From contig CM022666.1 of NCBI GenBank assembly GCA_012295275.1, positions 5,030,030-5,094,029 on the forward strand: a DNA stretch of 64,000 bases, given 5' to 3'. The notes under the pieces were generated by a model. The model was not told where the DNA came from and did not search any database. It worked only from the letters and a program-made list of their open reading frames with translations. The DNA is from Chrysomallon squamiferum. Lineage: Eukaryota; Mollusca; Gastropoda; Neomphalida; Peltospiridae. Made by a program: the position numbers and the translations under genes. This document shows positions 52,691 through 64,000 of the stretch, piece by piece (the first letter of the stretch is position 1; every line of letters starts with the position of its first letter).

Positions 52691-52995
52691 ACACGATGTG
52701 CATATGCATGTACAGTAACACATATACATACTCACAAACATACATTAACACATTCCAAACCAGTACACAACATTTCAACACACACCTGTACAGAGACAGG
52801 TAAACTTAATGCTCACCTGAATATAGAATTTCTTAACACCTAGTCGAATATCTTCAAACAGAGTTTTAGGTTCTAAGTTTTCTCTCAATATACGTCATCG
52901 TTACCTTCATCATCAGCTGTCAAGATGATTCACTTGTTTGTATTACAGAAATACTGTGTGTGTGATAATGTATGCAAATAAAACTTCTCAGTATT

Positions 52996-53101
<106 letters not shown>

Positions 53102-53469
53102 GTTTCTTTACAAAAGTCGAGAATACCTGAGAACTGTTTAACACAATGTTAAAACAAAGATTAGTTTTCAACAGGATAACGTAAAGAGTATTTTACAGAG
53201 ATACTACTAATTGTAACAGAATTGATTACAATTATAAATAGTCTACAGCTGATTTAGTGCACTATAAATAAATAAATAAGTAAAAGGCGAAGAAAGGTAT
53301 TCACTGTTCGATGTGTGTGTGTGCGTACGTGCGTTTGAGTGAGACACAGAGTCAGAGTACAGAGTACGAGAAAGAAACGAAAAGTTTTCAATCTGTAAAA
53401 CAGAGCAAATCTAAAGTTTTTAATATCATATCTTTATTTAATAAATTTTATTCAACATTATTATTAATA

Positions 53470-53473
53470 TTAC

Positions 53474-53541
<68 letters not shown>

Positions 53542-53546
53542 CTTTA

Positions 53547-53599
<53 letters not shown>

Positions 53600-53600
53600 C
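53470..53600. repeat. (TTA)n microsatellite, two runs
   Basis: Two TTA runs separated by 'cctttat'. Poly-Leu and poly-Ile frames here are artefacts. Confidence 0.95.
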
Positions 53601-53645
53601 TTTACTTATCTATTTATATATATTATTTGTTGTTGATTATTTCAG

Positions 53646-54292
53646 AGCTTTTTTACGTAGCTATTGGAATAGTTTCAGGAACAGTTGTGTTAGTCATAGA
53701 CATTGGTATCTACTGCTGGTGGAATGTGGAAGTGTTGTTTAATCACAAGTTATTATATGTACATAAAGAGAATGAGCTGTGACCGGGCAGTGGTATCATA
53801 TACTACTGTTTTTTTTCACGATGAATCCTCTGATAAGTTATGTGTAAATTATATCATTAATAATAAATTGTACTTTCGTTATAAAACTGCAGATAATGTA
53901 CGAAATAAAAAACACATGGAGAGAGAGAGAGAGAGAGAGAGAGCATACATATACTAGCAGTAATAAAGGGAGACAATTCACATAGATTACACAGAGAAAC
54001 AACGGAACTGGGGAAAGACTGGATGGGCAGAGAAAGAGATAAAAATACAAATAATTACTAATATTTTAAAATACGTTTAATATTTGTATTTCATTTAATC
54101 GAATTTTCTTAGTAGCTTCAAAGACATGTACTATCATCATCATCATCATTACTGTCATTATTGTTATTATTATTATTATAATTATTATTATTGTTTTTAT
54201 TTTTATTTATTTCTTTCATAGAACTCTATCCGTCTGTTAGTTTTCGACACTTTTCCTATGAAGCAAGCGTTTATAGAAAAGAAGTGTGATAA
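53646..54292 (+). pseudogene. Gene Y last exons, copy 2, with lost splice donor
   Basis: The transmembrane exon (53646-53727) encodes LFYVAIGIVSGTVVLVID then IGIYCWWN. The donor GTAAGT of copy 1 is GGAAGT here. Reading on gives the tail VEVLFNHKLLYVHKENEL and a stop at 53779-53781. In the next exon the first acceptor AG is also changed (TTTCAT), leaving an AG two bases later, and the frame ends YRKEV before TGA. Either this copy makes a protein with a new tail or it is a pseudogene; I favour the latter at modest confidence. Confidence 0.45.
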
Positions 54293-56699
54293 TCAGATAA
54301 ATGACTGAAACATATTTTATTTTTGTTGTACTGTTTATTTATTTATTATATACATCAACATTACGTAGACTAAACTATATATATATATGTAAGCATATGA
54401 GTAATTCCTGGATTTTATTCAAAGATAGAGCAGCCTGCACTGTTTTGCGGTGTAGAATTTTATATTACGGTATATATTTATGTGGTCTTTAACAGTAAAT
54501 ATGGGGTCAATTAACGGTTAATTAAAAATGTACTTAGTGACGTGGTTAAAGTAAACGATCACTCCATCGCATAATATTTACTACATTAGGACAAGCCAAG
54601 CGAATCCTGTAACCTATCACGTATTTTTGACAGCAGTGTGTAAATTTCATTCTACGTTGGTGATATTTCCATCTCATCTAAACGTAAATACAACGTGCTT
54701 GACACTTCAGAGATAATAAAAACTGAAATTATTGTTCTTGGAGTGGACATGACTATGATGATATGTAAGGCAGATTGCCAGAAATATGAATACAGAAATA
54801 TTGCTTCACAAAAAGTTGTCGCGTTACTTTCTTCTTATTTCCATAACTTTAAAATGCACGAAATACTACTCCTTATGGGTTTGTCCAGACAGGCTGAAAA
54901 CGGAACCATTTTCGTTGTCTACGCTATATTGGATAAAACAGGGCGTTGGGTCGGGGCTAAATATTAGTGAAACAAACCAGTTTTTCATACATTTTATTTA
55001 CGGCTTGGACATAATTTCCAAAAATGTCCACGACTTTCCAAAACGCATTCAAACTTTTATAATAACAGTATAACATTCAGGTTATTCCAGTAAACAATCA
55101 GTATGTCAAGGTCACTGTATCAAAGAGACGAAAGGGGAGCCATCACGTGATATAAATTTTAGCTTTGTTCAATAAATGCGCATGCGTATTAGCAAGAGTT
55201 AGGACGCGCAATAGTGTATAGTGTTTTTACTATCATTTACTATCATACTGTGCGCGCGCACACACATATACTCTTATACATTTTTTTTTTAGTTTAATTT
55301 TAATCATTGTTTTTTTATTATTTACTTTTTTTTTACCATTGTTTTTAATGAATTATATTTTTGCCTTTTTTTTTTTTTTTCTTCTTTTTCTTGATGTTTT
55401 ACAAACTTTATTTATTACTGATTATGAAGTAAAATTTATAGCCTGGATGGAAAGCTCAGTTCTAGAAGAATGTTATTTATTATTTCTCAGAAACCTTAAT
55501 CTTAAGAAACACACACACATTCACACACATTTTTAAAGCAGTTTTATGAATGGGTGCACTGTCTTGCAAATGACGTTCATGACCTAGTTACTGCTTTGTT
55601 AATGAACAGACCTTCAAAAAAATAATAATAAAAATTAAAAAATGTATCGGTGTTCATATTCATTTTCAACAACAATAACAACAACAACCACAACAACTGA
55701 TGTATTTATTTATATCAATAATAGTGCATTCATACTTTCTAAATCCGTCTATTATTAATTCGGTTGACAACTTTACCTAGTGACCTGACAACTATTTATA
55801 GCTTGGGTGGAAAGCCCAGTGTGTTGCAAAAATATTCTGTAATTTTGTAATTGCAAGCAAGTAACAGAAAATTGTCTATTACTTGTTAGTATTCATGACT
55901 CACGGGATCCAGTGATACAAATCAGTCCTGGGCAAACTGCCTGGCTTTGTGCACTGCAATACAATGTTTTTGAATATCTGAGATGATGTTAGCGATAAAT
56001 GGAATGCATGTATTATGGTCTTTGATAACTTGTCATGCAGAAATGGTAGATCGGGAAGAATATTAACAGAAACATCGAGAAAGATCACCCTCTGTCACTG
56101 AGTCAAAACAGACGGACGTACATGACTGGAGGGTGAGGGGTTATTTAAGAAATATTACTTCATTTTTGTGATATAAATTTAGCTTTCTTGAATCCATGCG
56201 CATGTGTATTAACAAGTTAGGGCATACTGGTGACCTAGAACAGACACTGACATGCGCAGTTCAGTTAGTTACGCGATACTAGGAGATATACAACTAAGAA
56301 GATTTTTATATGTAAAGTTATTCAACTTTTCTGAATAAAAAGAATTAAGTTTGGAAAACATGAATTGTGGAACATCTACAAAGTCATTTTATACACAGGT
56401 ACGTACTGTTATGTCAGTTTAGTTAATCTTTGCAGCTAAGTGTATGACCTTATTCAGAGCAAAGATCAGCTGCAAAATAAACGACAAAACAAAACAAATA
56501 TATCACTTACTATCATATTGTGCGCGCACACATATATACTCTTATACATTTTGTTTTACTTTAATTTTAATCATTTTTTATTTAGAATTAGATTTATCAT
56601 TTATTTTATTAATTATATTTTTATCCTTTTAAAAAAAAAAAAATTAATTATCATATTTTTTTATCTTTGTTGTTTTACAAACTTTATTTATTACTGATT

Positions 56700-56789
56700 A
56701 TGACGAACTATTTATAGCCTCAGTTCTAGAAGAATGTTATTTATTATTTCTCAGAAACCTTAATCTAAAGAAACACACACAAACACACA

Positions 56790-56821
<32 letters not shown>

Positions 56822-56903
56822 TTTTTAAAAAAGTCTAATGAATGCGTGTACAGTGTGACAAAAGGTGTTCGTGACCTAGTTACTGCTTCAATGAACCGAC
56901 GTA

Positions 56904-56956
<53 letters not shown>

Positions 56957-57560
56957 TAATAATAATAATAAAGTATCGGTGTTCATATTCATTTTCAACA
57001 ACAACAACCACAACTACAAGAACAGATTTATTTATTCTTAAAAATAATAATACATTCATACTTTTTAAATCCGTCTAATAGTAAGACGGTTGACAATTTC
57101 AACTAGTGACCTGACAACTATTTATAGCTTAGGTGGAAAGCCCAGTTCACAAACTAAATTAATATTCATTACTTCTCGGAAATCTTCAAGGAGTTTGAAA
57201 CAAACCAACCATATAGTGTTAATATGTTGTTATTCAAAATACTGGCAAATGCCCAAAGAATGTTATTAAAGTATAAAAAACGTTTTAAATAATAAATATA
57301 TGTAAGTATATGTGTCTGTGTGTATATGTTGTAAATATATTTTGTAACTTTGTTATTGGAGCTAAGTAACACAAAATGATCTGTTACTTGTTAGTATTCA
57401 TGATCTCGGGATCCAGTGATACAAATCAGACCTGGACAAACAGCGTGGTTTCGTGAAGTACACGCTCATTCTTATTTATTTATTTTTTCTTATAAAATCA
57501 GATGAATAAATTATATTATTACTTTTGCAAATTTGAAATTATTTATTTGACATGAATGTT
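56700..57560. repeat. dispersed repeats with (CA)n and (AAT)n tracts
   Basis: Further partial copies of the 'agaatgttatttattatttc' block and of the 'gacctagttactgctt' block, with (CA)n at about 56777-56820 and (AAT)n at 56905-56975. No gene is seen. 55980-56700 is AT-rich unique sequence with fragments of the same block. Confidence 0.65.
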
Positions 57561-58070
57561 ATTTGGAGAAAATAGATACATATTCATATTGAATACATCA
57601 AGTTTTTCAAGTATTCATTTCTATGAGTGTTTTGTCCTAATTATTTCATAAAGTACAAGGGCAGCAGCTGTTCCATTCATGTTGACATAAATGATAATAT
57701 TAAACCAAGACTCCAATATTTTTTTACAGAAAAGGTATATTTACCGAAGAGAGAGAAAAAAAAGTCCCTGTCTCCAAAGCAGGTCTTACTCGTATGTTTT
57801 TCTGTAGTAAAAATGGTTGATTAATGAAAAATGATGTTTTTTGTATGATGAGAAATGTTCCCATCCGGTCGGCTTAGTCTGTTGATGTTGACGAACTATT
57901 TACAGCCTGGGCGAAAAGCTCAGTTCTATAGCAATGTTATTTGTTACTTCTGAGAAACATTAATCTAAAGAAACACACCCCAAAAAAAACCCCAGATATA
58001 TATATTTTTGTTTTTCACAGCATTCAAAATTATATATTAACAGTTATAATTGAGGCTTCTCGAACCAATT

Positions 58071-58459
58071 TTACAGCATGTACAGGCCAAAGTAGGTGGT
58101 CTCAGGATCTCTCAAAATTCTGTTCACATTTGATATTCTCACCACTACAGTGTCATTGGCTTTGAGATAGTAGACAGCTCCAATGTAGGAAGGAACAAAA
58201 CGTTCATTGCCTCCTCGTACTTTGCATGTTGTTTGAGGATTTCTGTAGAGGACTTCATAATTTGGATATTTTTCAATCGAGTGACACAGCCTAGCGTATT
58301 CTAGCTCTCTCAGTTGGTTGGCATGGAATAAAACTTTGCTGTATATGAAGTAGTAAGCAGATTCTTTGACTTGAATCCCGTCAGCGACAACAGCCACACC
58401 TCCTTTCACAAACGACCTTTTACCAGACAACGTCCATTTTATCAAATGCTTCGGTGTGT
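58071..58459 (-). CDS. TNF-superfamily ligand copy E, TNF homology domain exon
   Basis: A TTTTCAG acceptor precedes 58459; the frame runs 128 full codons to TAA at 58073-58071. Signature segments are ESAYYFIYSKVLF, RLCHSIEKY, TTCKVR, SYIGAVYYLKANDTVVV and TTYFGLYML, so both loop cysteines are present. It differs from D mainly near the EF loop (RGGNERFVPS) and by HLIKW in strand A. The other exons of this copy lie at 60246-60353, 60656-60692 and 61125-61384. All are intact except a one-base deletion at the end of the first coding exon. Between this exon and the stalk exon lie the inverted partial copy F and a probable mobile element. Confidence 0.82.
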
Positions 58460-58532
58460 CTGAAAAGTTTGTAAGAAAAAATTATTTTCCGTAATATTTT
58501 TATTTTAAATTGTCAACAGTTGTAGTTAATTC

Positions 58533-58769
58533 ACAGAGCTTGAATACTATAGGCTGTATCACTCAATTGAAATATATCGAAATTATGATCTCTACAGAAA
58601 TCCTCAAACAGCATGCAAAGTACGAAGACACCAGGAAGGTTTTGTTCGTTCCTACATTGGAGCTGTTTACTACCTGAAAGCCAATGACACTGTAGTGGTG
58701 AGAACATCAGTTGTGAACAGAATTTTGAGAGAATCTGAGGCCACCTACTTCGGTCTGTATATGTTGTAA
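58533..58769 (+). pseudogene. TNF-ligand copy F, 5'-truncated TNF domain in inverted orientation
   Basis: After a TTCACAG sequence a frame reads ELEYYRLYHSIEIY, NPQTACKVRR, SYIGAVYYLKANDTVVV and ends ATYFGLYML with TAA at 58767-58769. It lacks strands A to C, so it cannot fold as a TNF domain by itself. The CD-loop cysteine is missing (RLYHS). It lies about 75 bases from copy E's domain exon, on the opposite strand, in the intron of E. It is probably the relic of an inverted duplication; use of the TTCACAG as an acceptor cannot be excluded. Confidence 0.75.
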
Positions 58770-58929
58770 AATTGTTTCGAGAGGCATCAGTTATAACAGT
58801 TAATATATAATTTGTTTCAGCTTTCATAGAAAGACAGTACTAATATTTTATTACAACTTTATCATGAAACGTTTATATAAGGCATTTTTTCATCTTCCTT
58901 TATAAATCTTGTTTGGGGACATTTTGATT

Positions 58930-58939
58930 ATTATTGTTA

Positions 58940-59000
<61 letters not shown>
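58930..59000. repeat. (TTA)n microsatellite
   Basis: An ATT/TTA tract downstream of copy F, as after the other TNF exons. 59010-59480 holds a (CA)n tract (59147-59178) and the 'cgccatttgcaatacaac' dispersed repeat. Confidence 0.9.
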
Positions 59001-59001
<1 letters not shown>

Positions 59002-59150
59002 GTGGTCGGTTGTTTGTGATTGGATCAGCCTATATAGTCTTCAGTGGAATTATAAAAGAAAAGAAAATGGCTGTGATACCTTTTTTTTTGAATTATTGTA
59101 GATTAGTTTTGTTATTACTATTACTTTATTACTTTACTTATCACACACTA

Positions 59151-59184
<34 letters not shown>

Positions 59185-59599
59185 TTTTATTATTTAAAAC
59201 ATTTTTGATACTCTAATTGAATTCTTGCCAGTATTTTAAATAACAACGTATTAATACTAATGCAATATCACAGTAGTACAATAGACTGTTAATACTATTA
59301 TAAATTCAGTTTCACAATATTAATTACAGACTGTTGTTATTCTTATGAATGCATTATTATTGCTATAAATAAATACCTTTACTTTAAAAAAAAAAAAAGG
59401 GAAATGCTAGTCGGTTTCCTAACAACGCAATAACTAGGTTAAAAACGCCATTTGCAATACAACGAATGCAATCATAACACTATATGTTTAAGACGTGTGT
59501 GTGCGTGTGGGAGTGTGTGTGTGTGTGTGGGTGATTCTTAATATTATTTATTTATTTTTATAACAATATATTGATCATTCAGGTTTTAGTTAATCAGAT

Positions 59600-60090
59600 G
59601 TTAATGGCTGAAAAGGTGTTATTTTCATGTATGTGCATTTTTTAAATCTATATTGTGGCTAAACAAAAAAATTACACCCAGGAAACTTTTATATGTTTTA
59701 GTTAACATGTGGGAGATTAAATTTCAATAAAGGTCAGCTCAAGGTCACGTGATATACACGGTTAATTTCAAGGTCATAACAAAGGTCAAAAGGTGAATGT
59801 ACCCCAATATTTGGAATCCTTGTCATATTGCCTTTTTAACAATACCAATTTTATGAAAATTGGCCCAGTAGTTCCTGAGATATGAGGGTTCAAACGTTGG
59901 TGGTCACGCCCATTTTTGCCAAAAATCTCAAAATTCGGTGGGCCATATCTCCCACACCACTGGTCCGATTGGGCTAATATTTCAGATTTGGTGCTGTGGG
60001 ATCCCAGTCAACAAATACACCAAGTTTTATAAAAATCTGAGACAGTCGGGTGTAAATTTCTTTTTTTTGGGAGGGGGTGATTTGACATGG
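59600..60090. mobile_element. possible non-autonomous element in the copy E intron
   Basis: A stretch with more even base composition containing 'ttatgaaaattggcccagta', 'tcctgagatatgagggttc' and 'gggccatatctcccacacca'. These semi-repetitive phrases are not found elsewhere in the window or in the same intron of A, C or D. It looks inserted. I cannot name the family, and no coding frame is evident. Confidence 0.35.
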
Positions 60091-60245
60091 AATGACCCTA
60101 TACTACTACCACTACTACTACTACAACCACTACTACTACTACTCTACTGTTACTACTACTCGTACTAGTACTACTACTACTACTATTATTACTAGTACTC
60201 TACTACTACTTCTACTATTACTACTACTACTATTTCTTTTCTTAC

Positions 60246-60353
60246 TTTTGTCATATGTTGCATTCACTTCCATTTGTAGATGAGCCGAAGTCTTCACATT
60301 GTTTTTAATATTCAGATTGTAAGCGACCTCTCTGATCTGTTTAAGTTTTTGTT
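60246..60353 (-). CDS. TNF-ligand copy E, stalk exon B
   Basis: A TTTCAG acceptor precedes 60353 and a GTAAGA donor follows 60246; 108 nt, phase 1 to 1. It reads EQKLKQIREVAYNLN then IKNNVKTSAHLQMEV and is open throughout, unlike copy A. Confidence 0.7.
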
Positions 60354-60454
60354 CTGAAATATATAATTATATATACAGACACTCATACACACACATGCAC
60401 ACACACATATATATACATTGATACATGTATAAATACATTGATACATATGTACAT

Positions 60455-60526
60455 AGACTCGTACACATATTGATATTATCTAAATTCAGAAGATCAGCGA
60501 CATCTCTGATCTGCTTAAATGTTTTT
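60455..60526 (-). pseudogene. Copy E, duplicated stalk exon A with one-base deletion
   Basis: After a GTTTCAG acceptor at 60527 the sequence shows TFKQIRDVADLLNLDN, but one base is missing near the start compared with copies A and D, so it cannot be read in the expected phase. Confidence 0.5.
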
Positions 60527-60655
60527 CTGAAACACACACACACACAGACACACGTATACATACGTACATAACATTGTACGCACACACAAACATACAAATA
60601 CATAATTATAAAAGCGTTTGTAGATATTTAAATATGTGTGTTTGTGTTAACTTAC

Positions 60656-60692
60656 CACTTTTCTCCGCTTTTGTTTCACTTTCACTCAGTTT
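60656..60692 (-). CDS. TNF-ligand copy E, 37-nt linker exon
   Basis: A TTTTTAG acceptor precedes 60692 and a GTAAGT donor follows 60656. It reads KLSESETKAEKS plus one base. Confidence 0.68.
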
Positions 60693-61124
60693 CTAAAAAG
60701 AATATTAATAATCATTTTGAAGCTCTTCCACAATAATCACTTTTAAATTGATAAATATTTTTCAGGACGAACAATTTCTCCTTTTCTTAATTTCAATATT
60801 ATTAAACGTATATAAATCTCTTTTTTTAATTTCATTTGCAATGGATGCATTCAACTCTTTTTAATATCTTTATACAGAATTTACCTCTATCTTAATTTCA
60901 TATCTACATAACACTATTTTCTTTTTGCCTTTCTTTTATTCTGTTGTTTTTTTTTTTCTTTTTAATTTTTATTTACAATGAACATAAATTTGTTATATTT
61001 TTATACAGAATTTACCTATATCTTAATTACATACCCAAATTTTATTTTATTTTATTTTATTTTATTTATTTATTGTATATAATGTATTTATGGAATGTTT
61101 CTCGGAATTGAATACAGAATTTAC

Positions 61125-61415
61125 CTTTTCATAATTTCACTGATCACTTTTTCTCCATCTCTGTAACAGCAATACGTGGTATTGTTCCTGGTTCTGTTCG
61201 TAGATTTGTCATCACAACAGTTTTCTCCTGGTTTGCATGAGATTTTCACACACAGTTCCTTGTCAAACAACAAGTTGGTTTCTCTGTTCAGAAATTCTTT
61301 TAGTGTTACAGATACAATGACACTGATGAGTATCAAGTTTAGTACCATAAAAGAAATGACAAGGACTGGACGAACTGGTGCCATTTTGTGTAACAACTTT
61401 TAATTCCTTTAGCTG
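61125..61415 (-). CDS. TNF-ligand copy E, N-terminal exon with one-base deletion at its end
   Basis: ATG at 61384-61382 (context cacaaaATGG) begins MAPVRPVLVISFMV, then the anchor, then the module with cysteines 45, 50, 56, 57, 72 and 73 and NNTT. The coding part is 260 nt instead of 261: the last codons read ATGAAAAG before GTAAAT where A and D have ATGAAAAAG. Splicing to the 37-nt exon would then hit a TGA after two codons. The change lies in an A-run, so a sequencing or assembly error is plausible; otherwise copy E makes only a truncated anchor with the Cys module. Confidence 0.72.
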
Positions 61416-61837
61416 TAAAACACGACCATAAGAAAAACAATTGTGAGGAGTAATAAATAATACCAAGATAAATACGCACATACACTATATACACTTATAT
61501 ATAGCATTATTCCAGCAAACAAAAAAACAAAAACAAAAAAAATTAACTTGTGTAAATAAAAAGCTTTTTTAAGAATGGTTAAATAAATAAATAAAATAAT
61601 AACTATTACCAAGACAAATTCACACACAATACACACACGTACATATAGCTCTATATAACTTTCTTTCAAAAAAAAAAAAAAATTAAAATAAATACTACTA
61701 AGATATATTTACGTCGATAATGGTCCAGTGTGAGGTCAAAAAATAAAATAAAAAATAAAAAATAAATAAATAAAATGCCAGGCTTGATTTATCAATTTTC
61801 ACGGATGCCTAGTAAACTACTGTGTACAAATACTCAC

Positions 61838-61986
61838 CACTGAAATCCAATATGACAGCACAGCGATGTCTAATGCAACAGATAATCCTCCTGATGTAAA
61901 CCTTGGACACGTGATACCACAAAGTTTGTCTCCAATTGCTGAAGAATGTAAAGAGGAGAGTTTTTCATCAGAAATTATTTATATCA
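61838..61986 (-). other. Second non-coding exon of copy E
   Basis: A CTTTCCAG acceptor precedes 61986 and a GTGAGT donor follows 61838. It is one base longer than in A and D, as expected of untranslated sequence. Confidence 0.62.
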
Positions 61987-62559
61987 CTGGAAAGACGTGG
62001 AAATTTAAAAAATAATAATAATAAAGATATTTTTTCTCTCAAGAAAAATAGGGAAAGTGTGACGGTAGATTGGCAATCAAAGACATAACTTTCTAACAAT
62101 GAAAACAATGTAAAAAAATTAAAGTAACAGAAAAACAGCTCGAGGTAACATAATGTGTCAAAGCGCAATAAACATTCAGTGCCCTGAAGTGGAGTAAACA
62201 TCCAATCAAGTGGCAGTATTTTGATCACGTGACTAATGAAAGCGATGATGGCTCGTTTCCAGTATTCTACAGCCAAACCATCTTATTTTCTGTGGTTGTT
62301 ATTATTCTTACCTGACAACGCATGTGCTAGATACTTATCGACCTTACCGCGATGTTTTGTTTTTTCAAGTCGGTGTAATATCACTTAATATTATACAAGT
62401 GAAACTAGGGCGTGGAGAAATCCTAAACAGCAAAGTGAACTGGTACATTAAGGTGCCAGTGGCACGGATTCCACATGCATTTTGCACATTTTCGATGTAA
62501 TATCACTTAATATTATATTATACACATGAAATTAGGACGTGCACAAATCCTAAACAGCA

Positions 62560-62745
62560 TAGTGAAATTATAATTTTATATAAATATATATAACCTATGA
62601 AATAAGTGAAATAATCCTTTTATATAAATATTTATAATCAATGAAATAAATGAAATTATAATTTTATATAAATATATATTACCTAAGAAATAAGTGAAAT
62701 TATAATTTTATATAAATAAATATAACCTATGAAATAAGTAAAACA
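62560..62745. repeat. intron-1 minisatellite, copy E (about four units)
   Basis: The same unit and position as in copies A and D, with some point changes. Confidence 0.82.
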
Positions 62746-62754
62746 TTTACATAC

Positions 62755-62895
62755 CTAAATTAGGCTCAGTCTGTGTTCATAAAGGAGTGAAGCACGTCTA
62801 CGCTCTATGACAGGCTTCGTTGATTTTTATACCAGCGATTTTGAAAAGATCATGTGATATTCTCTACCCTCTCCCTCGATCATTTTTGATTGGCT
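62755..62895 (-). promoter_or_regulatory. First non-coding exon and core promoter of copy E
   Basis: CCAAT (ATTGG on plus at 62889-62893) and TATA (62825-62831) precede a short exon ending at 62755 before GTATGT. The transcription start is inferred near 62800. Confidence 0.63.
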
Positions 62896-62989
62896 AAGAG
62901 GAAATATCGTCTGATTTATTTAAATTTATTGCTTAATGTTTTTTCTTCTGTCGTTTTTAATTTTTCGCTATAGATTTCGTATAGTCATT

Positions 62990-63420
62990 TAATATACTAT
63001 GAATATGTATGAGCAAAGTTATTATATGTATTTTTTTTGTCTGTTTGTATTGTTCATAAATAAGCTACATATTATAGTTGTTATTGCTATAATTGTTGTT
63101 GTAATAGCAGTAGTTGTTGTTGTAGTTGTGGTAGTAATAGTAGTAGTTGTTGTTGCGGTTGGTTTTGCGGTTATTGTTAAATAAAGAGTGCAGCGTAATT
63201 TCTATTCCTGTGTCAACTAAGCCATAAACAACAAAAGGAAAACATGTAGTCTGTGTATCACACAGTGGAAATTTCCAGCCCGGATTTGTTATCTTACACG
63301 TAATCTAAATAAATAAGTGTAGTTATCCATTTATTATTACAGAGACAGGAATATAAAATGTCTCAAAAATATTTTCCAGTGACAGAAGACTCTTCTGTTT
63401 GTAAATGTCACTTGTAGCAT
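62990..63420. repeat. dispersed repeat upstream of copy E
   Basis: A near copy of 50690-51120, with a GTT/GTA tract followed by 'taaagagtgcagcgtaattt' and 'cagcccggatttgttatc'. Confidence 0.7.
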
Positions 63421-63449
63421 GACTGTTGATTCAGTCTGCCGAATAAAAA

Positions 63450-63803
63450 AAAAAAAAAAGAAATGAGTGAAATAATGTAAAATTAAATAAAAAAAAAAAT
63501 AAATGAAAATAATTATTTGAAATAAAACAAATAAGAATAAAAAATTGTAAAAAGTAAAGTAAAATAAATAAATAAAGTAAAATATGCTGACTAAAATAAA
63601 AAATAAATAAAAATAAAAATGTGATAAAAATAAAATAAAAATACAAAATGATAAAAGTAAAATAAAATAAATAAATAAATACAATAAGATATATAAATAT
63701 AAATTAATTAATTAAATCAATAAAATAAATAAAATAAAATAATAGTAAGATAGAATAAAATAAAAATAAAAACAAACAAATAAACCATAAATAAATAAAT
63801 ATA

Positions 63804-63840
<37 letters not shown>
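63450..63840. repeat. (AAAT)n low-complexity tract
   Basis: AAAT units, pure near 63780-63838. Matched to 51130-51300 and 35560-36020. Phe/Ile/Tyr-rich frames on the minus strand are artefacts. Confidence 0.9.
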
Positions 63841-64000
63841 AAAAAAAGATAAAGAAAAGAGAAACGATATATTCTGTGTGTCACATGGTGGACATTTATA
63901 CATAATCTGGATAAATAACTGAAGTCATCCATTTATTACTACAGGGCCAGGAATATGAAAAGTCTCAGAAATATCTGCCTGTGACAGAAGAATCTTTCAC

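Noticed and set aside
52079-52741. A 220-codon Cys/Val-rich frame that might be a cysteine-rich protein
   Set aside because: It simply follows the 84-bp minisatellite, is open in other frames too, and has no credible start, splice site or signal sequence.
53311-53742. 143-codon plus-strand frame with Leu and Ile runs
   Set aside because: It crosses a (TTA)n tract and reads the gene Y transmembrane exon in the wrong frame.

Overview
The window is animal genomic DNA: very AT-rich, crowded with microsatellites, with GT-AG introns, TATA/CCAAT promoters and two 200-base assembly gaps (24182-24381 and 51301-51500). Nothing identifies the species. The ligand family, its local expansion and the repeat content suggest a lophotrochozoan, most likely a mollusc; this is an inference with low certainty at species level. 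Most long open frames are simple repeats such as (GA)n, (TTA)n, (GTA)n and (GT)n read as protein.

The main content is a local cluster of TNF-superfamily ligand genes, copied in both orientations. Each complete copy has the same plan: a TATA/CCAAT promoter with a short non-coding exon, a second non-coding exon of about 148 nt, and a coding exon with a membrane anchor and a six-cysteine module. A 37-nt exon, one or two homologous stalk exons and a terminal exon with the whole TNF homology domain follow. Copy A (+) runs 5.4-9.3 kb, B (+) is a truncated relic at 12.4-13.1 kb, C (-) at 39.2-41.0 kb is broken, D (-) at 47.0-50.6 kb looks intact and predicts 264 residues, E (-) at 58.1-62.9 kb is intact except for a one-base deletion at an exon end, and F (+) at 58.5-58.8 kb is a partial TNF domain head-to-head with E. 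A smaller trace lies near 15.3 kb.

Two other gene families are seen only as exons. Gene X (minus strand) has a terminal exon at 24.9-25.2 kb and a preceding exon at 32.7 kb, with a second version of the latter at 42.2 kb. An exon-like segment running into a (GA)n tract is present near 10.1, 43.1 and 53.1 kb. Gene Y (plus strand) has a transmembrane exon and a short tail exon at 43.6-44.3 kb, duplicated at 53.6-54.3 kb, where the splice donor is lost. No function can be assigned to X or Y.

The rest is repeats: an inverted duplication (1.8-4.5 kb against 26.7-29.3 kb) with further direct copies at 16.5 and 22.9 kb, a direct duplication (42.9-46.4 kb against 52.9-55.9 kb), minisatellites, a fold-back element near 20.0 kb, a decayed MULE/FLYWCH transposase at 21.8-22.3 kb and a mariner-type helix-turn-helix fragment at 23.6-24.0 kb. 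The layout fits repeated duplication and inversion of one block carrying the TNF ligand gene, followed by decay of most copies.
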